Shown here one piece after another: positions 34,162-42,170 of a DNA stretch of 64,000 bases. The notes beneath the pieces are model-generated. The model had not been told where the DNA came from, searched no databases, and was given only the letters and a program-made list of their open reading frames with translations. A program made the translations under genes and the position numbers. Numbering within the stretch: position 1 is the first letter of the stretch; each line of letters starts with the position of its first letter. Source of the DNA: an uncultured Sphingomonas sp. (GTDB lineage: Bacteria; Pseudomonadota; Alphaproteobacteria; Sphingomonadales; Sphingomonadaceae); assembly GCF_936927845.1 (NCBI RefSeq), contig NZ_CAKZHV010000066.1, positions 1 through 64,000 on the forward strand, in the 5' to 3' direction.

Positions 34162-34605
34162 TCAGAATACCGCCAGACCTGCGTGAAGCGTCAGTGCGGC
34201 GAGGACCAGCGACGACGCGATGAAGAGGTAGAAGCGCACCGAGACGCGGTTGACCGTCGCCTGCCAGATGCTGTGCGCGATGCGCAAGACGACATAAGCC
34301 CAGGCGAGCGCGACGTTCGCGCCGTAGCCGGTGCCGGTCAGCACGATCACGCCCGACACCGCGTAGAACAGCACGGGTTGTTCGAGCAGGTGATTGTAAT
34401 TGTGCGCCTTCCACTGTGCCTCGGCGGGAAGCGAGCGGTCGGCGTCTGCGGCCTTGCTGCCGACGAGTGTGGACAGCTTGACCCCGGCGCGCGCCATCGC
34501 GGGCAGGCGCGTCGCGAGCAGCCAGCCGAGCATCGCCAGCGTCCAGGCGATCAGGACGACGACCGGTTGGAGCATGGCGTTCGCCGTGGTGGGGATCGGG
34601 TCCAT
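34162..34605 (-). CDS. MAPEG family membrane protein
   Basis: The 147-residue protein has four membrane helices (about residues 10-30, 72-92, 95-115 and 122-145) and the MAPEG signature region AEAQWKAHNYNHLLEQPVLFYAV with VLRIAHSIWQAT. MAPEG proteins include glutathione-dependent enzymes of eicosanoid metabolism in eukaryotes; bacterial members may conjugate or reduce lipophilic substrates with glutathione. The substrate here is unknown. It is followed closely by the 61-residue HTH-like gene. Confidence 0.85.
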   Translation of the reverse strand: MDPIPTTANAMLQPVVVLIAWTLAMLGWLLATRLPAMARAGVKLSTLVGSKAADADRSLPAEAQWKAHNYNHLLEQPVLFYAVSGVIVLTGTGYGANVALAWAYVVLRIAHSIWQATVNRVSVRFYLFIASSLVLAALTLHAGLAVF

Positions 34606-34664
34606 GTCGCAACGCTAGTGCACGCGCCGGCGTCGGGGAAGGGGACTCGGTCGTTGGGGGCGGC

Positions 34665-34767
34665 GTCACGGGGGTGAACCCCGTGACGTCGGACGCGGGT
34701 GCGGGCACCCGCGCCTGCCGGGCTTGAGCCGTCTCGCGGACAGGCGTTACCTGCCCGCGTGCGGCTC
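34665..34767. terminator. Series of three strong hairpins after the deoxyhypusine synthase-like gene
   Basis: GTCACGGGG (34665-34673) pairs with CCCCGTGAC (34679-34687) over a 5-base loop. GCGGGTGC (34695-34702) pairs with GCACCCGC (34705-34712). A longer dyad with GAGCCG...CGGCTC ends (about 34726-34767) runs into the stop of the minus-strand gene at 34766. None has a T-tract. Lying between two minus-strand genes, they may end or attenuate transcription, or protect the 3' end. Confidence 0.45.
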
Positions 34768-35848
34768 AGACCGCGAACAGCTTCGCCCAGCCGCGCTTGG
34801 CGCGGTCCTTCCAGTGGCCGCGGTGATAGGCGTCGCTGGCGAGCAGCGGCATCACCGATCCGGCCTCGGCGAAGACCATCTGCTCGATGCCGGTGTTGAC
34901 CTTGCCCCAGCTCGCGGCTTCCTGCAGCGTCGAGGACGAGCAGGCACCATCGCGCACGTCGGCGACGGTGATCTGCACCGCGTATTTGTGTACCTCGACG
35001 TCCTCGTGGCCGAGGATTTCGGCGCAGACGACGGTGTCCTGGATGAAGTTCTTCGGCACGCCGCCGCCGATCATCAGGAGGCCGGTGGTGCCCGCCTCGA
35101 TCTTGATCTGCGTGAGCTCGCGGAAGTCGGCGATGGCATCCAGCACCATGTACGGGCGGCCTTCCTTCGCCGCATCGACCTGATGCTTGACGAGGCCAAA
35201 GCCGGCCGAGGAGTCGACGAACGCCGGGCAGAAGATCGGCACGTCATGCTCGTAGGCGAGCTTGACGAGACTGTTGTCCTTCTTGCCGTGCTCGACCAGA
35301 TACTTGCCCATCTCGCGGATGAAGGCGCGGCTCGAATAGGGCTTGGGCTCCAGGCTTTCCGCGATCTTGTTGATCGTGAAGTCGCAGTCCTGCAGCTGCT
35401 CCTCGTCGATATAGGTGTCGTAGATGCGGTCGATGTAGAGCGAGCGCAAAGTGTCGTCGTCGGGCACTTCGAGCGCCTGGTAATGCTTGTGACCCAGACC
35501 CTCGAAGAAATCCATGTCGACGATGGTCGCGCCAGTGGCGACGATCACGTCGACCATCTTGTTGCGCACCAGCTCGGCGTACAGGTCCATGCAGCCGCCC
35601 GCTGAGGTAGAGCCGGCGATGACGAGCACGACCGTGCAGTCCTTGTCGGCCAGCATGTCGTTGTAGATCTTGGTCGCACGGCCGAGATCACGGCTGGTGA
35701 AGCTCATGTCGCTCATCGCGTCGACGATCGGGCGCGCGTCGAAGCTCTTGATGTCGATGTGCTTTACCTGCTTCGACAGCAGTTCGGCCTTGCGCGTGTC
35801 GTTGATCGGCGCGTTGGCGCCCGCGGTCTTGTTCAGGGTATCAGTCAT
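34766..35848 (-). CDS. Deoxyhypusine synthase family protein
   Basis: The 360-residue NAD-dependent enzyme resembles deoxyhypusine synthase: VLVIAGSTSAGGCMDLYAEL, VIVATGATIVDMDFFEGLGH, KDNSLVKLAYEHDVPIFCPA and GTTGLLMIGGGVPKNFIQDT are conserved NAD and spermidine-site regions. Bacteria lack the eIF5A substrate, and such homologues are thought to make homospermidine or related polyamines from putrescine, spermidine or agmatine. The neighbouring decarboxylase supports a polyamine role. The ATG at 35848 has a GGGAG ribosome binding site 7 bp upstream. Confidence 0.9.
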   Translation of the reverse strand: MTDTLNKTAGANAPINDTRKAELLSKQVKHIDIKSFDARPIVDAMSDMSFTSRDLGRATKIYNDMLADKDCTVVLVIAGSTSAGGCMDLYAELVRNKMVDVIVATGATIVDMDFFEGLGHKHYQALEVPDDDTLRSLYIDRIYDTYIDEEQLQDCDFTINKIAESLEPKPYSSRAFIREMGKYLVEHGKKDNSLVKLAYEHDVPIFCPAFVDSSAGFGLVKHQVDAAKEGRPYMVLDAIADFRELTQIKIEAGTTGLLMIGGGVPKNFIQDTVVCAEILGHEDVEVHKYAVQITVADVRDGACSSSTLQEAASWGKVNTGIEQMVFAEAGSVMPLLASDAYHRGHWKDRAKRGWAKLFAV

Positions 35849-35954
35849 GGGATGCTCCCGCATGATCGGCGCGGCGTCGTTCGAAGGGGACGCGCAAACC
35901 CGTAGAAACGGCGACGCCGATGTGCGTCGCCGTTTAACCATTGCAAGTGCTTGA

Positions 35955-37184
35955 TTACAGCTTGACGACGTTCGAGGAGACTTCGGCGTTGTCCTGCTCG
36001 ATCGCGTCGTAGAGCGATACCATCGGCTCGTCGTCGACGATCACCGTTTCGTCCGAGCCGAAGCCGTTGAACGCGGTGCGCATCGCCGAGCCATAGGCGC
36101 CGAGCATGCCGATCTCGATATAGTCGCCCGCCTGAACGTCGGCGGGCAGCAGGAACGGGCCTGCCATATGGTCGAGGTCGTCGCAGGTCGGACCATAGAA
36201 GGAGAACGGGTGATCGCGCACGGTCGACTCGGGCTCGCGCAGCAGCGTGACGGGGAAGCGCCAGCCGATGTGCGCCGCGTCGAACAGCGCGCCATATGCG
36301 CCGTCGTTGATGTACAGCTCGTTGCCGCGGCGACGCTCCACGCGCACCACCACGCTGCTATATTCCGCGCACAGCGCACGACCCGGCTCGGCCCAGAGCT
36401 CGGCCGAATAGGAGATCGGCAGGCTCTCGAACGCGCGGTGGATCGTCTCGAAATACCGCTCGAGCGGGGGCGGCTCCATGCCGGGATAGCTCGACGGGAA
36501 GCCACCGCCGACGTCGATGACGTCGACCGTCACCGCTGCGTCGACGATCGCGGCGCGCACGCGCTCCATCGCGTCGGCATAAGCGTCGGGCGTCATCGCC
36601 TGGCTGCCGACGTGAAAGCAGATGCCAAGCGCGTCGGCGGCCTGGCGTGCAGCGAACAGCAGCTCCTTCGCCTCGTGCGGCGCGACGCCGAACTTGGACG
36701 CGAGGCTGAGCTTCGAATGCTCGGACGAGACGCGCAGGCGAACGCAGAGCGTCAGGTCGGTCGCATTGCCCGTCGCGCGCATGATCTTGTGCAGTTCCTC
36801 GATCGAATCGAGGCTGAACGTGCGGACACCGTGCGTCGCATAGGCTTCACGCACCGCTTCCTCGGCCTTGACCGGGTGCATGAAGCAGAGAGTCGCACCC
36901 GGCAGCGTGCGCGCGACGAGGCGCACTTCGGTCAGGCTGGCGACGTCATAATGCGTGATGCCGTTGTCCCACAGGATCTGCAGGAGTTCGGGGCTAGGGT
37001 TCGCCTTCACCGCGTACATCGAGCGGCCCGGAAACTTCTCCGAAAAGAAGCGGGCGGCCCGCGCCGCAGCGTGGGGACGAACGAGCGTAACCGGCTGAAC
37101 CGGTCCACCCTTGGCGATGTCGATGCCGCCACGGACGGCAGTCGATTGGGGCGCTAACCCCAGCGCGCGATGATGCTGGTGCAA
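35955..37184 (-). CDS. Type III PLP-dependent decarboxylase (ornithine/lysine decarboxylase-like)
   Basis: The 409-residue alanine-racemase-fold enzyme decarboxylates a basic amino acid, most likely ornithine or lysine. It shows the PLP lysine (SMYAVKANPSPELL), VRLRVSSEHSKLSLASKFGV, the phosphate-binding VIDVGGGFPSSYPGMEP, AEPGRALCAEYSS, and the catalytic cysteine in YGPTCDDLDHMAG. I chose TTG at 37184, because GGAGG (37198-37194) is 9 bp upstream; GTG at 37205, which would put that sequence inside the gene, is the alternative. It lies 106 bp before the deoxyhypusine synthase-like gene and has a structured leader. Confidence 0.9.
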   Translation of the reverse strand: MHQHHRALGLAPQSTAVRGGIDIAKGGPVQPVTLVRPHAAARAARFFSEKFPGRSMYAVKANPSPELLQILWDNGITHYDVASLTEVRLVARTLPGATLCFMHPVKAEEAVREAYATHGVRTFSLDSIEELHKIMRATGNATDLTLCVRLRVSSEHSKLSLASKFGVAPHEAKELLFAARQAADALGICFHVGSQAMTPDAYADAMERVRAAIVDAAVTVDVIDVGGGFPSSYPGMEPPPLERYFETIHRAFESLPISYSAELWAEPGRALCAEYSSVVVRVERRRGNELYINDGAYGALFDAAHIGWRFPVTLLREPESTVRDHPFSFYGPTCDDLDHMAGPFLLPADVQAGDYIEIGMLGAYGSAMRTAFNGFGSDETVIVDDEPMVSLYDAIEQDNAEVSSNVVKL

Positions 37185-37271
37185 TTCAAGGGACCTCCGC
37201 GCCACGGCGACGCCGCGGACTTGTTGTTCGACAGATCACTGCCTTGCGGTGGAAGTCCCTTGGGGCAGCGG
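37185..37271 (-). ncRNA. Structured 5' leader of the decarboxylase, speF-like, can mask the Shine-Dalgarno
   Basis: On the coding strand AAGGGACTTCC (37261-37251) is complementary to GGAGGTCCCTT (37198-37188), which contains the Shine-Dalgarno, giving 11 pairs with one G-U. The 52-base loop contains a CGGCG-T-CGCCG hairpin. Alphaproteobacterial ornithine decarboxylase genes are known to carry the conserved speF leader (Rfam RF00518), and position and gene match. I assign that family by context and cannot run a covariance search. It suggests translation control, probably by polyamine or ornithine. Confidence 0.55.
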
Positions 37272-37277
37272 AGGGGT

Positions 37278-37306
37278 CACATAAGAGTGACCTACCCCCC
37301 TGTAAA
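37278..37306 (-). promoter_or_regulatory. Candidate sigma-70-type promoter of the decarboxylase gene
   Basis: The minus strand reads TTTACA (37306-37301) as -35, a 17-bp spacer, and TATGTG (37283-37278) as -10, which would start transcription near 37271 just before the predicted leader hairpin. A 6-bp inverted repeat (GGTCAC/GTGACC, 37275-37292) overlaps the -10 and could be an operator. The divergent dehydratase gene starts at 37346. Confidence 0.4.
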
Positions 37307-37345
37307 GCGTTTCGCGGCCCCTGGTTTCATGCCATTCTGCGAAAC

Positions 37346-38305
37346 GTGACAATTTTACGACAACCGACGCGCGCAGGGGTGCGCGACGCTGCCGCAAAGG
37401 TCGCGGCGATCCTGCCGCAGACGCCGTTGTACGTGGTGATGATCGAGGGCGTGGCGGTGGCGATGAAGGCCGAATCACTCCAACCGATCGGCGCATTCAA
37501 GATACGTGGCGCGTGGCACCGGCTGACCGCGATGGACGAAGCGGCGCGTGCGCGCGGCGTCGTCGCTTTCTCCAGCGGCAATCACGCACAGGGGATCGCG
37601 TGGGCGGCGAAGCGGCTGGGCATGGCGGCGACGATCGTGATGCCGGCGGACGCGCCCAAGGCAAAGCGGGAGGCGACGCTCGCGCTGGGGGCCGAGGTGG
37701 TCGATTACGACCGGATGAGCGAGAGCCGCGAGACGATCGCGGCACGGCTGGCGGAAGCGCGCGGCGCGACGCTGGTACCGAGTTTCGACGATCCGTGGAT
37801 CATCGAGGGGCAGGGCAGCGCGGGCGTCGAGGCGGCGGAGCAGATGGCGGCAGCGGGGCTGCCGGCGTGTGTGCGCGCGGTGATCCCGTGCGGCGGTGGC
37901 GGGCTCGCGGCCGGGGTCGCACTGGCGCTGAAGGATGCCGCGATCACCGTGGTCGAGCCCGAGGGCTGGGACGACATGCGCCGCAGCCTGGAGGCGAGCT
38001 GGATCGAGCCGGTGGGTGCGAACCCGCCGCCGACCGCGTGCGACGCGCTGCAGACGAAACAGGTGTCGCCGCTCACCTTCGACGTGCTCAGTCGGCGTGA
38101 CGCGACCGGCGTGGCAGTGAGCGAGGCCGAGGTGCGCGCCGCGCAACGCTGGGCTGCCGAACGGTTGCGGCTGGTGGTAGAGCCGGGCGGGGCTGTGGCG
38201 CTCGCCGCGCTGCTCGCGGGCAAGGTCACGCTGGAGCCGGGGCTGCTGGTCATCCTGTCGGGCGGGAACGTCGACATTGACGCCTACGCGCGGGCGATCG
38301 CGTGA
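37346..38305 (+). CDS. Serine/threonine dehydratase-like PLP protein (IlvA/serine racemase family)
   Basis: The 319-residue fold-II PLP enzyme carries the lysine motif PIGAFKIRGAWHRL (about residue 47), SSGNHAQGIAWAAK, the phosphate-binding glycine loop PCGGGGLAAGVALAL and the C-terminal LVILSGGNVD. It should deaminate serine or threonine to a 2-oxoacid or racemise serine; it lacks the C-terminal regulatory domain of biosynthetic IlvA. GTG at 37346 gives the family start VTILRQPTRAGVRDAAAK; a longer frame begins at 37244 inside the region opposite the decarboxylase leader. Confidence 0.88.
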   Translation: MTILRQPTRAGVRDAAAKVAAILPQTPLYVVMIEGVAVAMKAESLQPIGAFKIRGAWHRLTAMDEAARARGVVAFSSGNHAQGIAWAAKRLGMAATIVMPADAPKAKREATLALGAEVVDYDRMSESRETIAARLAEARGATLVPSFDDPWIIEGQGSAGVEAAEQMAAAGLPACVRAVIPCGGGGLAAGVALALKDAAITVVEPEGWDDMRRSLEASWIEPVGANPPPTACDALQTKQVSPLTFDVLSRRDATGVAVSEAEVRAAQRWAAERLRLVVEPGGAVALAALLAGKVTLEPGLLVILSGGNVDIDAYARAIA

Positions 38306-38484
38306 CCGAGGGCGTGTACGGCTCGATCGCCGGGGCGGCGCCGGGGATCGCGATGCTGGCGGTGTTCGCCTGCGTGATCGGGGGCGTTTACCTGATCAGG
38401 ACACGACGCGACCGGCGCAAGGGCGTGTTGATGATCGCGATGGCGCTGGTGTTGCTGGGGAACGTGCTGATCTGGACGATGTGA
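38302..38484 (+). CDS. Small two-helix membrane protein
   Basis: The 60-residue product has two hydrophobic helices (about residues 12-31 and 41-58) separated by RTRRDRRKG. Its GTG start overlaps the dehydratase stop as GTGA, which supports translation. No function can be assigned. Confidence 0.6.
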   Translation: MTEGVYGSIAGAAPGIAMLAVFACVIGGVYLIRTRRDRRKGVLMIAMALVLLGNVLIWTM

Positions 38485-38609
38485 GGGGGTGGGTTAGAAG
38501 TGGGCTGGGCGACAGGGCTTAGCCCGTGTCGTCGCTTGGCGCTGGTGCGCCGCCGGCCGGGCTCGCCGGCGCGACGCGGAATAGGTTGGGCTATTCCGCT
38601 TCGACGAAC

Positions 38610-39266
38610 TCACCGGATCGGTGAGTTCGGGTCGAGCCGCATATCCAGGTAATTGTCCACGCTCTTCATTAGGTCGGGCATCTCGTGCTCGAAGAAGTGG
38701 TTCGCGCGCGGGATCACGTCGTGGTGGATCGTGATGTGCTTCTGCGTGCGCAGCTTGTCGACCAGCTTCTGCGTCGCGGGCGGAGTCGCCACCTCGTCCT
38801 CGGCGCCCTGGATGATGATCCCTGACGAGGGGCAGGGAGCGAGAAAGGTGAAGTCGTAGAGGTTGGCGGGCGGCGCGATCGAGATGAAGCCGCGGATTTC
38901 GGGGCGACGCATCAGGAGCTGCATGCCGATCCACGCGCCGAAGCTGAAGCCCGCGATCCAGGTCGTCTGCGCTTCGGGATGGAAGCTCTGGATCCAGTCG
39001 AGCGCGGCGGCCGCATCCGACAATTCGCCGACGCCGTTGTCGAACACGCCCTGGCTCTTGCCGACGCCGCGGAAGTTGAAGCGCAGCGTGGCGAAGCCGC
39101 GGCGCTGGAACGTCTTGTAGAGTTCCTGCACGATGCGGTTGTTCATCGTGCCGCCCGCGTTCGGGTGCGGGTGGAGGATCATGGCGACGGGCGCGCGCGG
39201 ACGCGGCGCAGGGGCGAAGCGGCCTTCGATGCGACCTTCGGGACCGGGAAAGATGACTTCGGGCAT
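38610..39266 (-). CDS. Alpha/beta hydrolase (dienelactone hydrolase-like)
   Basis: The 218-residue protein has the fold landmarks VAMILHPHPNAGGTMNNRIV (oxyanion region), LRFNFRGVGKSQG, the nucleophile elbow IAGFSFGAWIGMQL (Ser in GFSFG), the acid in IIIQGAEDEVATP and the histidine in VIPRANHFFEH. It is a common alphaproteobacterial hydrolase of unknown substrate. ATG at 39266 gives the conserved start MPEVIFPGPEGR; a GTG two codons earlier is possible. It is divergent from the cysteine desulfurase pair. Confidence 0.88.
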   Translation of the reverse strand: MPEVIFPGPEGRIEGRFAPAPRPRAPVAMILHPHPNAGGTMNNRIVQELYKTFQRRGFATLRFNFRGVGKSQGVFDNGVGELSDAAAALDWIQSFHPEAQTTWIAGFSFGAWIGMQLLMRRPEIRGFISIAPPANLYDFTFLAPCPSSGIIIQGAEDEVATPPATQKLVDKLRTQKHITIHHDVIPRANHFFEHEMPDLMKSVDNYLDMRLDPNSPIR

Positions 39267-39340
39267 GGTCACTCGTTATATGATGCGTGGGGACGCGCGA
39301 GCGCCCGGAATGGCGCGCTATATAGGCGCAGAGCCCGAGA

Positions 39341-40417
39341 ATGGAACGTTTTGTGTCTGACCGTCTCTATCTGGATCACGCCGCGACGACGCCGATGACC
39401 GCAGGCGCGCGCGCGGCCGTGCTGGCGGGCATGGCGATGTGGGCCAATCCGTCGTCGCCGCACGGAGAGGGACGGGCGGCGCGCAAGGCGTTGGAAGAAG
39501 CGCGCGCGCAGGTGGCGGCGGCCTATGGCTGGACGAGCGAAGTGCTGTTCACCAGCGGAGCGAGCGAGTCGCTCGGGATCGCGCTCAACCGCGTCCATGC
39601 GCCCGCGCGGTACGCGAGCGCGGTCGAGCATGACGCGGTTTGGCGGTCGGGCGCGGACCCGCGGGTGCTCCCGGTCGACGAACAGGGCGTGGTGACGCGG
39701 GAGGGGCTGGACGCGATATCGGGCGGACTCGTGTGCGTGCAATGGTGCAACAGCGAGACGGGGGTGCGGCAACCGATCGCGGGGATTGCGGAGGCGGTGC
39801 ATGCCGCGGGCGCGCTGTTGCTGGTCGACGCGGCGCAGATGCCCGCAGGCGAGGGGGCGGAGGTTGCGGCGCACGCCGATCTGGTGGCCTTGTCGGCGCA
39901 CAAGCGCGGTGGACCGCCGGGCGTCGGCGCGCTGCTGGTGCGCGATCTGGCGGTGCTGGCGCCCTCGGGCGGGCAGGAGCGTGGGTATCGCGCGGGGACG
40001 GAGAATCTACCGGGCGTGCTCGGTTACGCAGCGGCACTGGAGGAGGCCGAGCCGGTCGAACGCTGGGTGCGCTTACGCGCGCGGCTCGACGACGCGGTCC
40101 GGCGATCGGGCGGCGAGGTGGTGGGCGAGGGCGCCGCGCGGCACCCCGCGATCGGCAGCTATCGCATGCCCGGCGTCGCGGCGAACGCGCAGCTGATCCG
40201 GTTCGACCTGGGCGGGATCGCGGTGTCGGCGGGGAGCGCGTGCGCGAGCGGGAGCCTGAAGCCGAGTCACGTGCTACGTGCGATGGGGTGGAGCGAGCCA
40301 CGCACGCGAGAGGTGGTGCGGGTCAGCTTCGGTCGCACGACGAGCGAGGGCGATATCGAGCGTTTCATCGCCGCGTGGCGCGGCGTGGCGCGCGAGACGC
40401 GGACGTTCGCGGCGTGA
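39341..40417 (+). CDS. Cysteine desulfurase, first of a tandem pair
   Basis: The 358-residue fold-I PLP enzyme should take sulfur from cysteine. It has LYLDHAATTPMTAGAR at the N-terminus, the PLP lysine in LSAHKRGGPPGVGALLV (about residue 188) and the catalytic cysteine loop ISAGSACASGSLKPSHVLRA near residue 300. It is shorter than the 400-residue IscS and closest to the NifS/IscS group. The stop overlaps the second desulfurase start as GTGA, so the pair is translationally coupled. Partner scaffold genes are not adjacent. Confidence 0.9.
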   Translation: MERFVSDRLYLDHAATTPMTAGARAAVLAGMAMWANPSSPHGEGRAARKALEEARAQVAAAYGWTSEVLFTSGASESLGIALNRVHAPARYASAVEHDAVWRSGADPRVLPVDEQGVVTREGLDAISGGLVCVQWCNSETGVRQPIAGIAEAVHAAGALLLVDAAQMPAGEGAEVAAHADLVALSAHKRGGPPGVGALLVRDLAVLAPSGGQERGYRAGTENLPGVLGYAAALEEAEPVERWVRLRARLDDAVRRSGGEVVGEGAARHPAIGSYRMPGVAANAQLIRFDLGGIAVSAGSACASGSLKPSHVLRAMGWSEPRTREVVRVSFGRTTSEGDIERFIAAWRGVARETRTFAA

Positions 40418-41499
40418 TCTACCTCGATTATCAGGCGACGACGCCGCTCGCGCCCGAGGCGCTGGACGCGATGCTGCCGTGGTTGCGGGACGGGTTCGCC
40501 AACCCGCATTCGCCACACCGCGCCGGACGCACGGCCAAGGCGGCGGTCGAGGTCGCGCGGGGCGAGGTGGCGCGACTGTTGCCGACGGGCGGGCGCGTCG
40601 CCTTCACCAGCGGCGCGACCGAGGCGCTCAACTGGGCGATCAAGGGGACGACCGGCGGCATCGTCACGCTCGCGACCGAACATGCCGCCGTGCTCGACAC
40701 GGTTGCCGCGGAGGCCGCGCGCGGGCGGGCGGTGACGGTGCTGCCGGTCGGGCAGGACGGAATGGTCGATCTCGACATGGCGCGCGCGGCTATCGTGCCG
40801 GGCACGGAGCTGGTCGCGGCGATGCTGGTCAACAACGAGATCGGGGTGGTGCAGCCGGTCGGAGCACTGGCCGACATGGCTCACGCGGCGGGGGCGCTGA
40901 TGCTGTGCGACGCGGTGCAGGGCTACGGCCGGGTCCTGGTCCCCGACACGGTCGATCTGGTCGCGGTGTCGGCGCACAAGGTGCATGGGCCCAAGGGCGT
41001 CGGCGCGCTATGGATGCGCGAGGGGGTGACGCTCGCGCCGCTGCTCCACGGTGGCAATCAGGAAGACGGGCGCTCTGGCACGCTCAGCCCGGCATTGTGC
41101 GCGGGGTTCGGGGTGGCGGCGCGGCTGATGCGCGAGCGCGCGGACGAGGATGCGGCGCACGTCGAGCGACTGTGGCGGGTGGCGGTCGATCTGCTGCCGG
41201 GATGGGCAATCAACGGTGCGGTCGACCCACGTTATCGCGGCAATCTGAACGTCCGCCGCGCTGGGCTCGACGTCAACCGATTGATGAGCGAGCTGCGCGA
41301 GCTGGCTTTCTCGGCCGGCAGTGCGTGCGCGAGCGGATCGGGTCGCGCCAGCCACGTGCTGCGCGCGATCGGGCTCTCCGACGCCGAGGCGCGTAGCTCG
41401 ATCAGGCTCGGCTTCGGGCGTTACACGACCGAGGAGGAGCTACGCGCCGGGATTGGTCGGATCGCCGCTGCCGCCGACGCGCAGAGGATCGCGGCATGA
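40414..41499 (+). CDS. Cysteine desulfurase, second of a tandem pair
   Basis: The 361-residue homologue has IYLDYQATTPLAPEALDAML, SGATEALNWAIKG, the PLP lysine in VSAHKVHGPKGVGALWM and the cysteine loop FSAGSACASGSGRASHVLRA, so both family members look active. It is closer than the first to typical IscS at the N-terminus (DYQATTP). GTG at 40414 overlaps the first desulfurase stop. The ferredoxin gene follows with an ATGA overlap, suggesting a three-protein sulfur or Fe-S module. Confidence 0.91.
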   Translation: MIYLDYQATTPLAPEALDAMLPWLRDGFANPHSPHRAGRTAKAAVEVARGEVARLLPTGGRVAFTSGATEALNWAIKGTTGGIVTLATEHAAVLDTVAAEAARGRAVTVLPVGQDGMVDLDMARAAIVPGTELVAAMLVNNEIGVVQPVGALADMAHAAGALMLCDAVQGYGRVLVPDTVDLVAVSAHKVHGPKGVGALWMREGVTLAPLLHGGNQEDGRSGTLSPALCAGFGVAARLMRERADEDAAHVERLWRVAVDLLPGWAINGAVDPRYRGNLNVRRAGLDVNRLMSELRELAFSAGSACASGSGRASHVLRAIGLSDAEARSSIRLGFGRYTTEEELRAGIGRIAAAADAQRIAA

Positions 41500-41801
41500 G
41501 ATTGTTCGTGACCGATGGTGACGCGGTGTCCGAGTTTGCGGGCGAGCCGGGTGAGCGGTTGCTCGATGCCTGCCAGCGCGCCGGACTCCCGCTCGAAGGG
41601 ACGTGTGGCGGGGACATGGCGTGCGCGACTTGCCACGTCATCTTCGCCGCCGCCGATTTCGATCGCCTGCCGCCTGCGAGCGAGGAGGAAGAGGACATGC
41701 TCGACCTGGTGCCGAATGCGCGGCGCACCAGCCGGCTGGCGTGTCAGATCGTGCTGACGCCGGCGCTGGAAGAACTGGGGCTCAGCCTTCCTGCCGCCTG
41801 A
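41496..41801 (+). CDS. 2Fe-2S ferredoxin, Isc/adrenodoxin type
   Basis: The 101-residue ferredoxin binds one 2Fe-2S cluster by the pattern GTCGGDMACATCHV (three cysteines, CX5CX2C) and a fourth cysteine in SRLACQIVLTP near residue 84. This layout is that of the adrenodoxin/Fdx class, which supplies electrons for Fe-S cluster assembly or to cytochromes P450. Coupling (ATGA) to two cysteine desulfurases favours an Fe-S or sulfur-transfer role. Confidence 0.93.
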   Translation: MRLFVTDGDAVSEFAGEPGERLLDACQRAGLPLEGTCGGDMACATCHVIFAAADFDRLPPASEEEEDMLDLVPNARRTSRLACQIVLTPALEELGLSLPAA

Positions 41802-41888
41802 CTCTCGCCTGACCGACCGGTTCAGGAACCAGCAGGACCACTGGCCTATTCTGCGCGTGGTGGGTGGGCGCGTAGAGGAGTAACAGGC

Positions 41889-42158
41889 ATGAAGCTGATG
41901 ATGTTGAGCTTGGCCGGCGTGGTGACGGCGAGCGCGATGACGCCGGTCGCGGCGGACGCGCAGCGCTGGCGCGACGAGCGCGGCTGGCATTCGGGTCGCT
42001 ATTACCACGGTGGCCGTTATTACGCGCCGCCACGCCGTTTTCGCGGGCGCGGCTACGGTTATGACCGTCGCTGGCGCGGGCCGCGCTTCCGCACTGTCTG
42101 TCGCTATCGCCCGGCACGCTACGGCTCGGTCCGCCGCTGCTATCGCGTTCGTTACTGA
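41889..42158 (+). CDS. Small Arg/Tyr/Gly-rich secreted protein
   Basis: The 89-residue product has a signal peptide (about residues 1-24, ending PVAADA) and a very basic mature part of Arg, Tyr and Gly repeats (GRYYHGGRYYAPPRRFRGRG), with two cysteines near the C-terminus. An AGGAGTAACAGGC region in front provides a ribosome binding site. Similar RcnB-like or surface-exposed basic proteins occur in sphingomonads. It is paired with the gene that follows 12 bp later. Confidence 0.72.
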   Translation: MKLMMLSLAGVVTASAMTPVAADAQRWRDERGWHSGRYYHGGRYYAPPRRFRGRGYGYDRRWRGPRFRTVCRYRPARYGSVRRCYRVRY

Positions 42159-42170
42159 GGAGAGCGTACA

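Noticed and set aside
34766..35848. Canonical deoxyhypusine synthase acting on eIF5A
   Set aside because: Bacteria lack the eIF5A substrate; a polyamine role fits the adjacent decarboxylase better.
37275..37292. GGTCAC-GTGACC dyad as a terminator of the divergent dehydratase or of upstream genes
   Set aside because: It overlaps the predicted -10 of the decarboxylase promoter and has no T-tract, so an operator or chance repeat is as likely.
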